A stretch of DNA of 64,000 nt from Betaproteobacteria bacterium (GTDB lineage: Bacteria > Pseudomonadota > Gammaproteobacteria > Burkholderiales > Rhodocyclaceae). Position 1 is the first letter of the stretch, and each line of letters starts with the position of its first letter. The notes beneath the pieces are model-generated. The model had not been told where the DNA came from. It saw only the letters and a program-made list of their open reading frames with translations, and searched no databases. Location of the stretch: NCBI GenBank assembly GCA_016720065.1, contig JADJXY010000002.1, positions 2,059,001 to 2,123,000 on the forward strand, written 5' to 3'. A program made the position numbers and the translations under genes. Positions 48,233-58,959 of this stretch are shown here, piece by piece.

Positions 48233-48453
48233 CAGGCGTCCTCGGCCACCAGCTCGACGGTCTGCCCGTAGAACACCACCCGTTGGCCGGGGCGCAGCTT
48301 GGCGCGCTTGCGGGTTTCGTAGTGGCCATCCACCTGGACGATGCCCGCGGCGATGGCCGCGTGGGCGGCGCCACCGGATTCGACCAGGCCGGTGGCCTTG
48401 AGCAGTTGGTCGAGCTGGATGTATTCGCCGCGCACGGCAAAGCGGATTTTCAT
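48232..48453 (-). CDS. Small S4-domain RNA-binding protein (YbcJ-like)
   Basis: A 73-residue protein consisting of little more than one S4 fold: YIQLDQLLKATGLVESGGAA, then IAAGIVQVDGHYETRKRAKL and PGQRVVFYGQ. Such stand-alone S4 proteins are thought to bind structured RNA or ribosomal particles. The start is set at ATG 48453 (MKIRFAVRGEY), since upstream residues are low-complexity. It is the first gene of the pair with DUF2721. Confidence 0.85.
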   Translation of the reverse strand: MKIRFAVRGEYIQLDQLLKATGLVESGGAAHAAIAAGIVQVDGHYETRKRAKLRPGQRVVFYGQTVELVAEDA

Positions 48454-48525
48454 GGACGCGTCCTCATCGGGTTCCGCGGCTGGGCCGCCAGGCAAGCATA
48501 GCAGGGCGAACTCCAGGCGGCACCG

Positions 48526-49482
48526 TCACACCACCCGGTTCCGTGGGCGGCCCGCGACGAAGGCTTCGAGGTTTTCGATCAACTGGTCGGCCAGGGCCTG
48601 CATGGCGGGCCGACTGGCCCAGGCGACATGGGGGGTGAGGAGAAAATTGGGCAGGGCCAGGAGTTCCGGCGCCAGCAGGGGGTGATCGTCCGGGGGCGGC
48701 TCGGCGGTGGCCACGTCGAAGCCGGCGCCGGCGATCCAGCCTTCCCTGAGGGCGTGGACCAGGGCGGCTTCATCCACCAGGCCGCCGCGGCCGGTATTGA
48801 TGAGGAGCGCCGTGGGCCGCATGGCCCGCAACTCGGCTTCGCCGATGAGTCCGCGGGTGTCGGGCCCAAGGGGACAGTGCAGGGTGAGGGCGTCGCATTG
48901 ACGCAGCACCTCGGCGAAGGCGGTGTAGCCCGGGCGCACTGTCGCGGCGCCCTTGCGCTCGGCCCGCAGGACGCGCATGCCGAAGGCTTCGGCCAGGCGG
49001 ACGACGCCGGCGCCCAGGCTGCCGCTGCCGACGACCCCCAGGGTGGCACCGTGCAGGTCGCGGATGGGGTGGTCGAAAAGGCAGAACTGCTGCGAACACT
49101 GCCAGCGCCCGGCCTGGACCGCCTGGCGATAGGCGATCAGGTTGCGGGAGAGGGCCAGCAGCAGCATGAAGGTGTGTTCGGGCACGGTATGGGCCGCGTA
49201 GCCACGGATGTTGCAGACGGCGATGCCCCGGGCGCGGCAGGCTTCCAGATCCACGACGTTGGTGCCGGTGGCCGACACGGCGACCAGGCGCAGATCGGGC
49301 AGGGCCGCGAGGGCCTCCGCCGGCAGCGGCACCTTGTTGGTGATGGCGATGCTGGCGCCGGAGAGCCTCTCGACGGCCTGCCCCGCCGGTGTGGTGGCGT
49401 ATTCGACCCACTCGTGGGGAAAGGCCGGGCGCCGCAGATCGGCGATAAAGGAATCCCGGTCCAGGCAGACGATGCGTTGCAT
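48526..49482 (-). CDS. D-2-hydroxyacid dehydrogenase (hydroxypyruvate/glycerate type)
   Basis: A 318-residue NAD(P)-dependent reductase. The Rossmann motif is LGVVGSGSLGAGV. Catalytic Arg lies in INTGRGGLVDE, Glu in DVATAEPPPDDHPLL and His in TPHVAWAS. The N-terminal motif NVRGYAAHTVPEH appears here as NIRGYAAHTVPEHTFML, typical of glycerate/hydroxypyruvate dehydrogenases. It follows a short aldehyde-dehydrogenase-like gene by four bases, so they are co-transcribed, probably under the divergent IclR regulator. The exact substrate is not resolved. Confidence 0.9.
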   Translation of the reverse strand: MQRIVCLDRDSFIADLRRPAFPHEWVEYATTPAGQAVERLSGASIAITNKVPLPAEALAALPDLRLVAVSATGTNVVDLEACRARGIAVCNIRGYAAHTVPEHTFMLLLALSRNLIAYRQAVQAGRWQCSQQFCLFDHPIRDLHGATLGVVGSGSLGAGVVRLAEAFGMRVLRAERKGAATVRPGYTAFAEVLRQCDALTLHCPLGPDTRGLIGEAELRAMRPTALLINTGRGGLVDEAALVHALREGWIAGAGFDVATAEPPPDDHPLLAPELLALPNFLLTPHVAWASRPAMQALADQLIENLEAFVAGRPRNRVV

Positions 49483-49486
49483 GGCG

Positions 49487-50188
49487 CTATGCCGCGCGCA
49501 CCAGGGCCTTGCCGTGGCGGGCGGCGATGGCGGCGATGCGGTCGGCGAGGGCGGCCTCGCCACGGAATTCGACCCGTCCCACGGTGTCCTGGGCGCAGAG
49601 CCCCTCGATGGCGGCGTCGTCCCCGTGCACCAGATTGAGGATGCCCGGCGGCCAGGCGGCCCGGGCGGAAAGTTCGCACAGGGCATAGGCGGCGGCCGGC
49701 GCCCGGGGGCTGGGCTTCAGGACCACCGTGCCTCCGGCCGCCAGGGCGGCGGCGGCTCCCTGGGCGAGACCACGCAGGGGGGCCGTGGCGTCCGCCACGA
49801 CGACGCTTACTCCCGTTTCCCCGCCGGCGGGGGGATTGTCCAGGGCCGCCACTGCGGCGGCCACCTCGGCGGCGGCGGCTTCGGGCCCCCAGCCGGTTTC
49901 CGCGGCAACCAGGCCGGCGAAATGGCTCGCCAGGCCGGCCAGGGCTTCCCCCAGGGCGCTCAGGCAGGTGCGTCGCTCAGCGGGGCCGCGGCCGACCCAG
50001 GCGAGCGCCGCGGCTACGGCGGCCGCGGTGGCCCGGGCCGCCTCGTCGGCGCCGCCCAGGGGCACCCGGCGCAGCACGGCGCCGGTGGCAGGATCGGTCA
50101 CGTCCAAAAGCCCCTCCCCCACCGTGACGTAGGGATGGCCTTCGATCCAGAGAGGAACGGCCAGGGGGCCTTCCGCGGTGAATTTCAT
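49487..50188 (-). CDS. Short aldehyde-dehydrogenase-like protein lacking the catalytic domain
   Basis: 233 residues matching only the N-terminal NAD-binding half of ALDH enzymes: VTDPATGAVLRRVPLGGADE, then APLRGLAQGAAAALAAGGTV, VLKPSPRAPAAAYALCELSA and PPGILNLVHGDDAAIEGL. It ends before the expected active-site cysteine region, so it should not be an active aldehyde dehydrogenase. No downstream fragment is left: the next start is four bases away, and the frame is otherwise clean. This suggests a stable truncated form rather than a fresh break. ATG 50188 fits the divergent promoter region. Confidence 0.75.
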   Translation of the reverse strand: MKFTAEGPLAVPLWIEGHPYVTVGEGLLDVTDPATGAVLRRVPLGGADEAARATAAAVAAALAWVGRGPAERRTCLSALGEALAGLASHFAGLVAAETGWGPEAAAAEVAAAVAALDNPPAGGETGVSVVVADATAPLRGLAQGAAAALAAGGTVVLKPSPRAPAAAYALCELSARAAWPPGILNLVHGDDAAIEGLCAQDTVGRVEFRGEAALADRIAAIAARHGKALVRAA

Positions 50189-50250
50189 GATGGAACTCTC
50201 GTTGAACTTGGGGCGGCGGGGGCGAGATTCATCGCCGGCCGCCATGGTAG

Positions 50251-50267
50251 TATTGCGCCGCACAATA
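50251..50267. promoter_or_regulatory. Candidate IclR operator in the divergent promoter region
   Basis: TATTGCGCCGCACAATA is an 8-1-8 palindrome with one mismatched pair. It lies between the start of the ALDH-like gene (minus) and the IclR-family gene (plus). Its position suits dual control of both promoters by IclR. Assignment to this regulator is inferred from position. Confidence 0.6.
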
Positions 50268-50318
50268 AGGACGGGGTCGGACCGGCGCCGTCTCAACCAC
50301 GCGGACAAGGGAAGTCAA

Positions 50319-51095
50319 TTGGGCGAAGCCGCCAAGAATACCAGTTCCATCCAGGTCATCGAGCGCATGATGTCGCTCCTCGACGCCCTGGCGGCCACGC
50401 CGGACCCGGCCAGCCTCAAGCAGCTCGCCACCGCCACGGCACTGCACCCTTCCACGGCCCACCGCATTCTCGCCGCCATGAGCCAGGCCCGCTTCGTCGA
50501 GCGCCAGGACGCCGGCACCTACCGCCTCGGCATCCGCCTGCTGGAGCTGGGCAATCTGGTCAAATCGCGCATCAATCTGCGCGAAGTCGCCCAGCCCTTC
50601 ATGCAACGCCTGCACGAGGACATCGGCGAGGCGGTCAATCTCGGCATCCGGCACGAGGACGAGATCGTCTATATCGAACGAACCTCTTCCGGCCGCTCCC
50701 TGGTCCGCGTCGTCTATCTGGTGGGCGGCCGGGCACCCCTGCACCTCACTTCGGTAGGCAAGCTTTTCCTGGCCGAGGAAAGTGCCGCGGCCACTCGCGA
50801 CTACGCCAAGCGCACCGGTCTGCCGGGCAAGACGCCCCATTCGCTCACCTCTCTGGCCAAGTTGGAGAAGGATCTGGACTGGATACGCCGGCATCAGGTG
50901 GCCTACGACAATGAAGAGGCCGAAATGGGGCTCAAATGCGTCGCCGCCCCCATTCGCGACGACGAAGGGCAGATGGTGGCCGGTCTTTCGGTCTCCGCCC
51001 CCACCGAGCGCCACGATCCCGATTGGGTCGCCCAGGTGCGCCGCACCGCCGACGCCATTTCCCACGCCCTGGGTTTCGAAGCCAAGCCGGCCTGA
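50319..51095 (+). CDS. IclR-family transcriptional regulator
   Basis: The N-terminal winged helix (VIERMMSLLDALAATPDPAS, then LATATALHPSTAHRILAAMS) is followed by the IclR effector domain (EAVNLGIRHEDEIVYIERTS, then PLHLTSVGKLFLAE and the EEAEMGLKCVAAPI region). The frame is open far upstream, but that part lies in the divergent promoter and overlaps a candidate operator. TTG 50319, preceded by AAGGGAA, is therefore preferred, giving about 258 residues. It probably controls the divergent ALDH-like/hydroxyacid dehydrogenase pair. The inducer is unknown. Confidence 0.88.
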   Translation: MGEAAKNTSSIQVIERMMSLLDALAATPDPASLKQLATATALHPSTAHRILAAMSQARFVERQDAGTYRLGIRLLELGNLVKSRINLREVAQPFMQRLHEDIGEAVNLGIRHEDEIVYIERTSSGRSLVRVVYLVGGRAPLHLTSVGKLFLAEESAAATRDYAKRTGLPGKTPHSLTSLAKLEKDLDWIRRHQVAYDNEEAEMGLKCVAAPIRDDEGQMVAGLSVSAPTERHDPDWVAQVRRTADAISHALGFEAKPA

Positions 51096-51295
51096 CAGGC
51101 CCGGGCAGTCCGCCCTCCGCTCGGCTCGCCCTGCGCGCCGCAGTGTATGCATCATCATCCTGGAAACCTCAGTTGGCCGCTGTCAACCCCGGGAATGCCT
51201 TGTTCCCCGGGCCTCCACGCCATGCCGACGGGCTCACCCACGGGGTCCATCGCCACGCCCGCCGGGGGGCTCAGGATAGGCGGATTTTAGCGACC

Positions 51296-51329
51296 AACGA
51301 AGAGGCCGCCCGCAGGCGGCCTCTTCGTT
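51296..51329. terminator. Strong hairpin between iclR and pbpG
   Basis: A perfect 15-base stem (AACGAAGAGGCCGCC and its complement) with a CGCA loop. It lies between two convergent genes and could end both transcripts. The following T-run is short (GTTT), so it is a plausible but not classical terminator. Confidence 0.75.
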
Positions 51330-51348
51330 TCCGCAAGGCCGGAGTGGC

Positions 51349-52326
51349 TTACACCATGGGCCGGCCGTGCGGGATGCCGGCGCTTTCCATCCAGCGCTTG
51401 ATGCGGTTGGCGTCGCCCACCCGGGTCATCTTGCCCACGGAATCGAGCAGCACGATGAGCACCGACTTGCCGGCCACCTGAGCCTGCATGACCAGACAGC
51501 GGCCCGCTTCCGAGATGTAGCCGGTCTTGGAGACGCCGATTTCCCAGCGCTCGTTCTTGACCAGGGCGTTGGTATTGCCGAAATCCCGCTGGCGGCCGTT
51601 CAGGTCGACGCGGGCCTCCGCGGTGGTCGAGAAGGCGCGGATTTCGGGATACTGAGCGGCGGCAGCGACCATACGGGCCAGATCGAGGGCCGTGGACACG
51701 TTGTTGCTGGACAGCCCCGTGGGTTCCTCGAAGCGCGTGTGCTGCATCCCCAGGGCGCGAGCCTTCTGGTTCATGGCCGCAACGAAGGCCGGCAGCCCGC
51801 CGGGGTAGTGACGCCCGAGAGCGTTGGCGGCGCGGTTTTCGGACGACATGAGGGCGAGCAGCATGGCGGTTTCGCGGGTCATGGTGGTTCCCACCGGCAG
51901 GCGGGAACGGGTGCCCTTGAGGCTGTCCACGTCCTCATCGCCGATGGCGATGACTTCCTGCATGTCCAGACGGGCGTCGAGCACGACCATGGCGGTCATC
52001 AACTTGCTGATGGACGCGATGGGGGTCACCGCGCCTGAATTTTTCTCGACGATGGATTCGCCGGTGGACTGGTCGAGGACCAGTGCAGAAGCCGAGTAGA
52101 GCGCCAGACGGCCCGCTTCGTGAGGGATCGCGGCGACAGGGCGCAGGGCCTTGCGCTCGGCGGCCGGAGCCGCCTTGGCCATCCTGGCGACCTTGGCGGT
52201 CTTGGCCTTCTTGGCCACGACCTTTTTCTGCTGCGGCTCGACCTTCCTGGCCGCCTGGGCGGGGTTGCCGAACCCCAGGCCCACCAGGGCTCCGAACACC
52301 AGAGCCCGTTGCAGTTTACGCATCAT
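51349..52326 (-). CDS. pbpG: D-alanyl-D-alanine endopeptidase (penicillin-binding protein 7)
   Basis: Periplasmic class C low-molecular-weight PBP that cleaves peptide cross-links in peptidoglycan, 325 residues. A Sec signal (ALVFGALVGLGFGNPAQAA) is followed by a Lys/Ala-rich linker and the peptidase domain with all three motifs: SISK, SEN in LMSSENRAANALGRHY, and KTG in VSKTGYISEAG. AGGAGG precedes two adjacent ATG codons (52326 and 52323), and either may be used. Confidence 0.93.
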   Translation of the reverse strand: MMRKLQRALVFGALVGLGFGNPAQAARKVEPQQKKVVAKKAKTAKVARMAKAAPAAERKALRPVAAIPHEAGRLALYSASALVLDQSTGESIVEKNSGAVTPIASISKLMTAMVVLDARLDMQEVIAIGDEDVDSLKGTRSRLPVGTTMTRETAMLLALMSSENRAANALGRHYPGGLPAFVAAMNQKARALGMQHTRFEEPTGLSSNNVSTALDLARMVAAAAQYPEIRAFSTTAEARVDLNGRQRDFGNTNALVKNERWEIGVSKTGYISEAGRCLVMQAQVAGKSVLIVLLDSVGKMTRVGDANRIKRWMESAGIPHGRPMV

Positions 52327-52431
52327 TGGATCCTCCTGCAGACAAGGGAGACATTTTAGCCCAGTCTAGCAGGGAGGGACAAAAATTCCACTAAAACATA
52401 TGCCTAGCACAAATTCTTAAGAAAAGCCTTA

Positions 52432-54711
52432 TCATGAGGCGTCGACCACCGTCAAGGCGGTCATATTGACGATGCGCCTTACCGTCGCCGTGGGGGTGAG
52501 GATATTCACCGGCTTGGCCGCCCCCAGCAGGATGGGACCGACGGTGAGGTTATCCCCCGCCGCCACCTTGAGCAGGTTGAAGGCGATATTGGCAGCATCC
52601 AGGGTCGGCATGACGAGGAGGTTGGCCTGTCCCTTGAGGCGGGAATTGGGGAAGGCGGAAAGACGAATTTTCTCGTCCAGCGCAGCGTCGCCGTGCATTT
52701 CCCCTTCGACTTCCAGTTCCGGCGCCCGCTCTTCGAGGAGCCGCAGCACCTGACGCATCTTGACGGCCGTGGGCGTGTTTTCGGTGCCGAAGGTGGAGTG
52801 GGACAGGAGCGCCACCTTGGGCGTCATGCCGAAGGCGCGGATCTCGTGGGCGGCCAGCAGGGTCATGTCGGCCAGCTGCTCGGCGCTGGGATCGTAATTG
52901 ACGTAGGTATCAGCGATGAACACCGTCCGCCCCGGCAGCATGAGCAGGTTCATGGTGTAGTAGCGGTCGAGCCCCGCCTGGGTGCCGATGACGTTTTCGA
53001 CATAGTGGCGGTGCGCTTCATGGCGGCCGAAGGTACCGCACACCAGGCCATCGGCATGGCCCAGACGGACCATGAGGGAGCCGTAGAGGGTATTGCGGCG
53101 CCGCACTTCGCGGCGGGCGTAATCCGGCGACACGCCCTTGCGCTCGGTGAGGCTGTGGTAGGTCTGCCAGAATTCGTCGTAGTGCGCGTCGAAGAAGGGG
53201 CAGCCTTCGGTATGGACGATCTCGAAATCCTGCTCCTCGCGGATGCGCAGCCCGGCAGTTTCGATGCGGCGATTGATTTCAGCACGCCGACCTATGAGCA
53301 CGGGGCGAGCGATACCTTCGTCGCGGATGACCTGGACGGCCCGCAGGACGCGCTCGTCCTCGCCTTCGGCGAAAACGATGCGCCTGGGGGCTTTCTTGGC
53401 GTGTGAGAACACCGGCTTCATGATGAAGCCCGAGTGATAGACGAATTCGTTGAGCCCCTGGAGATAGGCCGGCCAGTCGCTGATGGGCCGTGTAGCCACG
53501 CCGGAATCCATGCCGGCCTTGGCCACGGCGGGGGCGATCTTGACGATGAGCCGCGGGTCGAAGGGCTTGGGAATCAGATACTCGGGACCGAAGCCGGAAA
53601 TGCGCTCGCCGTAGGCGGAGGCGACGACTTCCGATTGCTCGGCCCGGGCGAGTTCGGCGATGGCCTTGACGGCGGCCATCTTCATCTCCTCGGTGATGGT
53701 GGTGGCCCCCACGTCCAGGGCACCGCGGAAGATGAAGGGGAAGCAGAGGACGTTATTGACCTGGTTGGGGTAGTCCGAACGCCCAGTGCAGATGATGGCG
53801 TCGTCGCGCACCGCCTTGACCTGTTCGGGAAGGATTTCCGGCGTGGGGTTGGCCAGGGCCAGGATGAGCGGTGTGGGGGCCATCTTTGCGGCCATCTCCG
53901 GCTTCAGCACACCGCCGGCGGATAGGCCGAGGAACACGTCGGCGCCCTCGATGACCTCACCCAGACTGCGGGCGCCGGTCACCTTGGCGTAGCGCGCCTT
54001 GATTTCATCCATTTCCTCAACCCGGCCCTCAAAGACCACGCCCTTGATGTCGGTGACCCAGATGTTTTCCACCGGGGCGCCAAGCATGACCAGGAGGTCG
54101 AGGCAGGCCAGGGCCGCAGCGCCGGCACCGGACGTGACGATCTTGACCTGGGCGATATCCTTGCCGATGAGGTGCAGGCCGTTGAGGATGGCCGCACCGA
54201 CAACGATGGCGGTGCCGTGCTGGTCGTCGTGGAAGACGGGAATCTTCATGCGCTCCCGCAGTTTCTTCTCGATGTAGAAGCACTCCGGCGCCTTGATGTC
54301 CTCCAGGTTGATGCCGCCGAAAGTCGGCTCCAGGGAGGCGATGGTGTCGATCAGCTTGTCCGGGTCGCGCTCGGCGATCTCCAGGTCGAAGACGTCGATA
54401 TTGGCGAACTTCTTGAACAGCACGCCCTTGCCTTCCATCACCGGCTTGGCGGCGAGGGGTCCGATGGGGCCCAGTCCGAGGACGGCGGTACCGTTGGTGA
54501 TGACCCCCACCAGATTGCCGCGGGCGGTCAGGGTGCTGGCTTCGGCGGGATCGGCGACGATTTCCTCGCAGGCGAAGGCCACGCCGGGCGAGTAGGCCAA
54601 TGAGAGATCGTACTGGTTGGTCAGTTGCTTGATGGGGGTGACCGCGATCTTGCCGGGCCTGGGCTCGCGGTGATAGTAGAGAGCGGCCTCGCGAAGCTGT
54701 TGGGCGTCCAT
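52432..54711 (-). CDS. maeB: NADP-dependent malic enzyme with phosphotransacetylase-like domain
   Basis: Oxidative decarboxylation of malate to pyruvate with NADPH production, 759 residues as is usual for MaeB. The catalytic part includes YSPGVAFACEEI, FHDDQHGTAIVV and the dinucleotide-binding stretch KIVTSGAGAAALACLDLL. The C-terminal third (from about 430) is a phosphotransacetylase-like domain (RIVFAEGEDERVLRAVQVIR) that in MaeB is regulatory. It is divergent from pckG across a 246-base intergenic region, placing two PEP-pyruvate-node enzymes back to back. Confidence 0.96.
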   Translation of the reverse strand: MDAQQLREAALYYHREPRPGKIAVTPIKQLTNQYDLSLAYSPGVAFACEEIVADPAEASTLTARGNLVGVITNGTAVLGLGPIGPLAAKPVMEGKGVLFKKFANIDVFDLEIAERDPDKLIDTIASLEPTFGGINLEDIKAPECFYIEKKLRERMKIPVFHDDQHGTAIVVGAAILNGLHLIGKDIAQVKIVTSGAGAAALACLDLLVMLGAPVENIWVTDIKGVVFEGRVEEMDEIKARYAKVTGARSLGEVIEGADVFLGLSAGGVLKPEMAAKMAPTPLILALANPTPEILPEQVKAVRDDAIICTGRSDYPNQVNNVLCFPFIFRGALDVGATTITEEMKMAAVKAIAELARAEQSEVVASAYGERISGFGPEYLIPKPFDPRLIVKIAPAVAKAGMDSGVATRPISDWPAYLQGLNEFVYHSGFIMKPVFSHAKKAPRRIVFAEGEDERVLRAVQVIRDEGIARPVLIGRRAEINRRIETAGLRIREEQDFEIVHTEGCPFFDAHYDEFWQTYHSLTERKGVSPDYARREVRRRNTLYGSLMVRLGHADGLVCGTFGRHEAHRHYVENVIGTQAGLDRYYTMNLLMLPGRTVFIADTYVNYDPSAEQLADMTLLAAHEIRAFGMTPKVALLSHSTFGTENTPTAVKMRQVLRLLEERAPELEVEGEMHGDAALDEKIRLSAFPNSRLKGQANLLVMPTLDAANIAFNLLKVAAGDNLTVGPILLGAAKPVNILTPTATVRRIVNMTALTVVDAS

Positions 54712-54957
54712 GGTGTCTCCTTTATTTCACATTATGGAATGTAATTTCGATATGCGATAAATGCTAGCACGAGGTCCGTGAAATATCACCCCTCGGACAT
54801 CACGTAGGCCGCGGCGTCAAGTAGATGTTTACCCTAGGGGGTGGCATAATTACGGGCTTCCCAGCCGACGGCCCCCGCGCCGCGCGCTTCATGGTGGCGG
54901 CAACCGGCGACTGGCACAAACCCTAGCTTTGTCAGCAACTTAGAGAGAGACACCGCC

Positions 54958-56802
<1,845 letters not shown>

Positions 56803-56818
56803 GAAAGCGGCCGCTGGC

Positions 56819-56907
56819 CTACTGCGCGACCCGATTCCGCTCCTGCGATGCTCGCCGTACGGCAGTACGGCTGTGCTTCTCGAAACGGACTCGGGCCGCT
56901 CGCTACG
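56819..56907. repeat. Short copy of the CTACTGCGCG...CGCTACG inverted-repeat element
   Basis: It starts CTACTGCGCGACCCGATT and ends ACTCGGGCCGCTCGCTACG, matching the inner ends of the 35044-35247 element. Different sequence in between includes a CCGTACGGCAGTACGG hairpin. It lies in the 185-base gap between pckG and the aminotransferase gene. Confidence 0.65.
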
Positions 56908-56940
56908 GCCCTCGGCCACTTTTTGAACTGCTTGAAAGAT

Positions 56941-56976
56941 AATGGCTGCCGGCCTTGGCCGGTGGCCATTGTTTTT
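56941..56976 (+). terminator. Rho-independent terminator after pckG
   Basis: A 14-base stem (AATGGCTGCCGGCC paired with GGCCGGTGGCCATT, two internal mismatches) with a TT loop is followed directly by GTTTTTT. It is oriented to end pckG transcription and lies just before the aminotransferase start. Confidence 0.88.
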
Positions 56977-56987
56977 TGGAGATCGCC

Positions 56988-58148
56988 ATGTATCGCCCTG
57001 CTTCGCGGACCCGGGAGATTGCGCCCTTCCACGTCATGGAATTGCTCACCCGGGCTAAGGCCCTGGAGGCGGCGGGGCGGGACATCATCCACATGGAGGT
57101 GGGCGAGCCGGATTTCCCGACACCGGCGCCCATCGTCGCCGCGGGGGCGCGGGCCATTGCCGGCGGGCGGGTGTTCTATACGCCGGCCCTGGGGATTCCG
57201 GAACTGCGCGAGGCGATTGCCGCCTTTTATGGCGCGCGTTACGGCCTCGAGGTTCCGGCTTCCCGCATCGTCGTCACCGCGGGCGCCTCGGGGGCACTCA
57301 CCCTGGCGTTGGCCTGCCTGTGCGAACCCGGCCGCCGCTGGCTCCTCGCCGACCCGGGCTACCCCTGCAACCGCCATTTCGTGCGGGCCTTCGAGGGGGT
57401 GCCGACGGCGATCCCGGTGGGTCCGGAGAGCAATTTCCAGCCGACCCCGGCCCATCTCGACGCCCACTGGAGTCCTGACACCGACGGCCTCCTGGTCGCC
57501 TCGCCGGCCAACCCCACCGGCACCCTGCTGAGCGGCGCCGAACTCGACGGCCTGGCGGCCGGCGTGCGCCGACGCAGTGGGCACTTCATCGTGGACGAGA
57601 TTTACCACGGCCTCACCTACGGCGACCCCTGCCCCAGCGCCCTGGCCTGCGGCGACGATGTGTGGGTGGTGCAGAGCTTTTCCAAGTATTTCCAGATGAC
57701 GGGCTGGCGCCTGGGCTGGCTGGTGGTCCCCGAGCCCTACCTGCGCGATGTCGAAAAGCTCGCCCAGAACCTCTTCATTTCGCCCCCCACGCCCGCCCAG
57801 TACGCCGCCCTGGCCGCCTTTCACCCGGAAACCGGGGCCATCCTGGAAGCACGGCGGGAAGAATTTCAGCGGCGGCGGGATTTCCTCGCTCCCGCCCTGG
57901 AATCCATCGGCTTGCGCGTCGTCGCCCGCCCCCAGGGCGCCTTCTATCTTTATTGCGACAGCTCAGCCCTGGCCGCTGAAAGTTTCGCCCTGGCCGGCAG
58001 GATGCTGGAAGAGGCGGGCGTGGCCGCCACACCGGGCCTCGACTTCGGCACCCACGCACCGGGGCGCCACCTGCGCTTCGCTTACACTACCGAGGTCGGC
58101 CGCCTGGGTGAAGCCGTCCAACGCCTGGAGAGGCTATTCCGGGGGTAG
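56988..58148 (+). CDS. PLP-dependent class I aminotransferase
   Basis: A 386-residue fold-type I aminotransferase. Landmarks are HMEVGEPDFPTPAPIV, YTPALGIPELREAIA, SPANPTGTLLSG, VDEIYHGLTYGD and the PLP lysine in SFSKYFQMTGWRLGW, with the substrate-carboxylate arginine in HLRFAY. The sequence suggests an aspartate/alanine-type enzyme; substrate cannot be assigned further. The ATG follows GGAGATCGCC, and a terminator sits upstream, so it has its own promoter or weak read-through. Its 3' end overlaps the convergent ampD by 15 bases. Confidence 0.92.
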   Translation: MYRPASRTREIAPFHVMELLTRAKALEAAGRDIIHMEVGEPDFPTPAPIVAAGARAIAGGRVFYTPALGIPELREAIAAFYGARYGLEVPASRIVVTAGASGALTLALACLCEPGRRWLLADPGYPCNRHFVRAFEGVPTAIPVGPESNFQPTPAHLDAHWSPDTDGLLVASPANPTGTLLSGAELDGLAAGVRRRSGHFIVDEIYHGLTYGDPCPSALACGDDVWVVQSFSKYFQMTGWRLGWLVVPEPYLRDVEKLAQNLFISPPTPAQYAALAAFHPETGAILEARREEFQRRRDFLAPALESIGLRVVARPQGAFYLYCDSSALAAESFALAGRMLEEAGVAATPGLDFGTHAPGRHLRFAYTTEVGRLGEAVQRLERLFRG

Positions 58149-58694
58149 TTCGAGGGTGGGATAGCGGGCCCGCACCCGCGCCCAGTCGAAATGGGGGCCG
58201 GGATCAGTCTTGCGCCCTGGCGCCACGTGGCAATGGCCGGCGATCGCATCGAGGGGATAGCGCAGGCGCAGGGCATCGATCACCTGCCAGAGGCTTTCGT
58301 ACTGGGCGTCGGTGAAAGGCGCTTCGTCGCAACCCTCAAGTTCGATGCCCACCGAGAAATCGTTGCAGTTTCCGTGCCCGCGCCAGGACGACGCCCCGGC
58401 GTGCCAGGCGCGCCGGTCGCAGGCCACGAACTGCACCAGACGCCCGCTGCGCGCCACGAAGAAGTGGGCCGAAACCCGCAGCGCGGCAATTTGCGCGAAA
58501 TAGGGATGGGCCTCGGCCGGCAGGCGATTGAGGAAAAAGCGCTCGACCCAGTCACCACCGAATCGACCTGGCGGCAGGCTGATGGCGTGGATCACCGCCA
58601 GGGAAACCACGCTTCCCGAAGGGCGTGCTTCCTCGTTGGGCGAGGGCAAGCGGGCGGCCCCCACCAGCCAGCCCCGGGGGCGCCAGGGGCTCAT
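58134..58694 (-). CDS. ampD: 1,6-anhydro-N-acetylmuramyl-L-alanine amidase
   Basis: Cytoplasmic zinc amidase of the peptidoglycan recycling pathway, which also limits beta-lactamase induction in species with AmpR. Zinc ligands and active-site motifs are visible in SLAVIHAISLPPGRFGG, the HAG stretch RRAWHAGASSWRG, NDFSVGIELEG and the C-terminal GHCHVAPGRKTDPGPHFDW. It has 186 residues from ATG 58694 (MSPWRPRGW). The 265 bases between it and pilR hold no gene that I can support. Confidence 0.94.
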   Translation of the reverse strand: MSPWRPRGWLVGAARLPSPNEEARPSGSVVSLAVIHAISLPPGRFGGDWVERFFLNRLPAEAHPYFAQIAALRVSAHFFVARSGRLVQFVACDRRAWHAGASSWRGHGNCNDFSVGIELEGCDEAPFTDAQYESLWQVIDALRLRYPLDAIAGHCHVAPGRKTDPGPHFDWARVRARYPTLELPPE

Positions 58695-58959
58695 GGCGCC
58701 TCGCCCGAGGGGCAAGTCCGGCGGCGAGGCACTCCCGTCCGCGGAGGCAAGGAGGGAATTCCCGGCCCGGAGGGCAACAGGCGAGGCAGGGCCTGCGCGC
58801 AGCCGCCCTGTCTTTCGGCCGCTCCCCCCGCCCCACTCTGCCAGTGCGGGGAAGACCCGGGCTCGGTCTGGCCGTAGCTGGCGCGGAACCCCCCTGCCCC
58901 ACCCGGCCAGAGAGAGAAAAATCCGGAGGTACAGCGCTTCCTGCGACCGAGGACCACGC

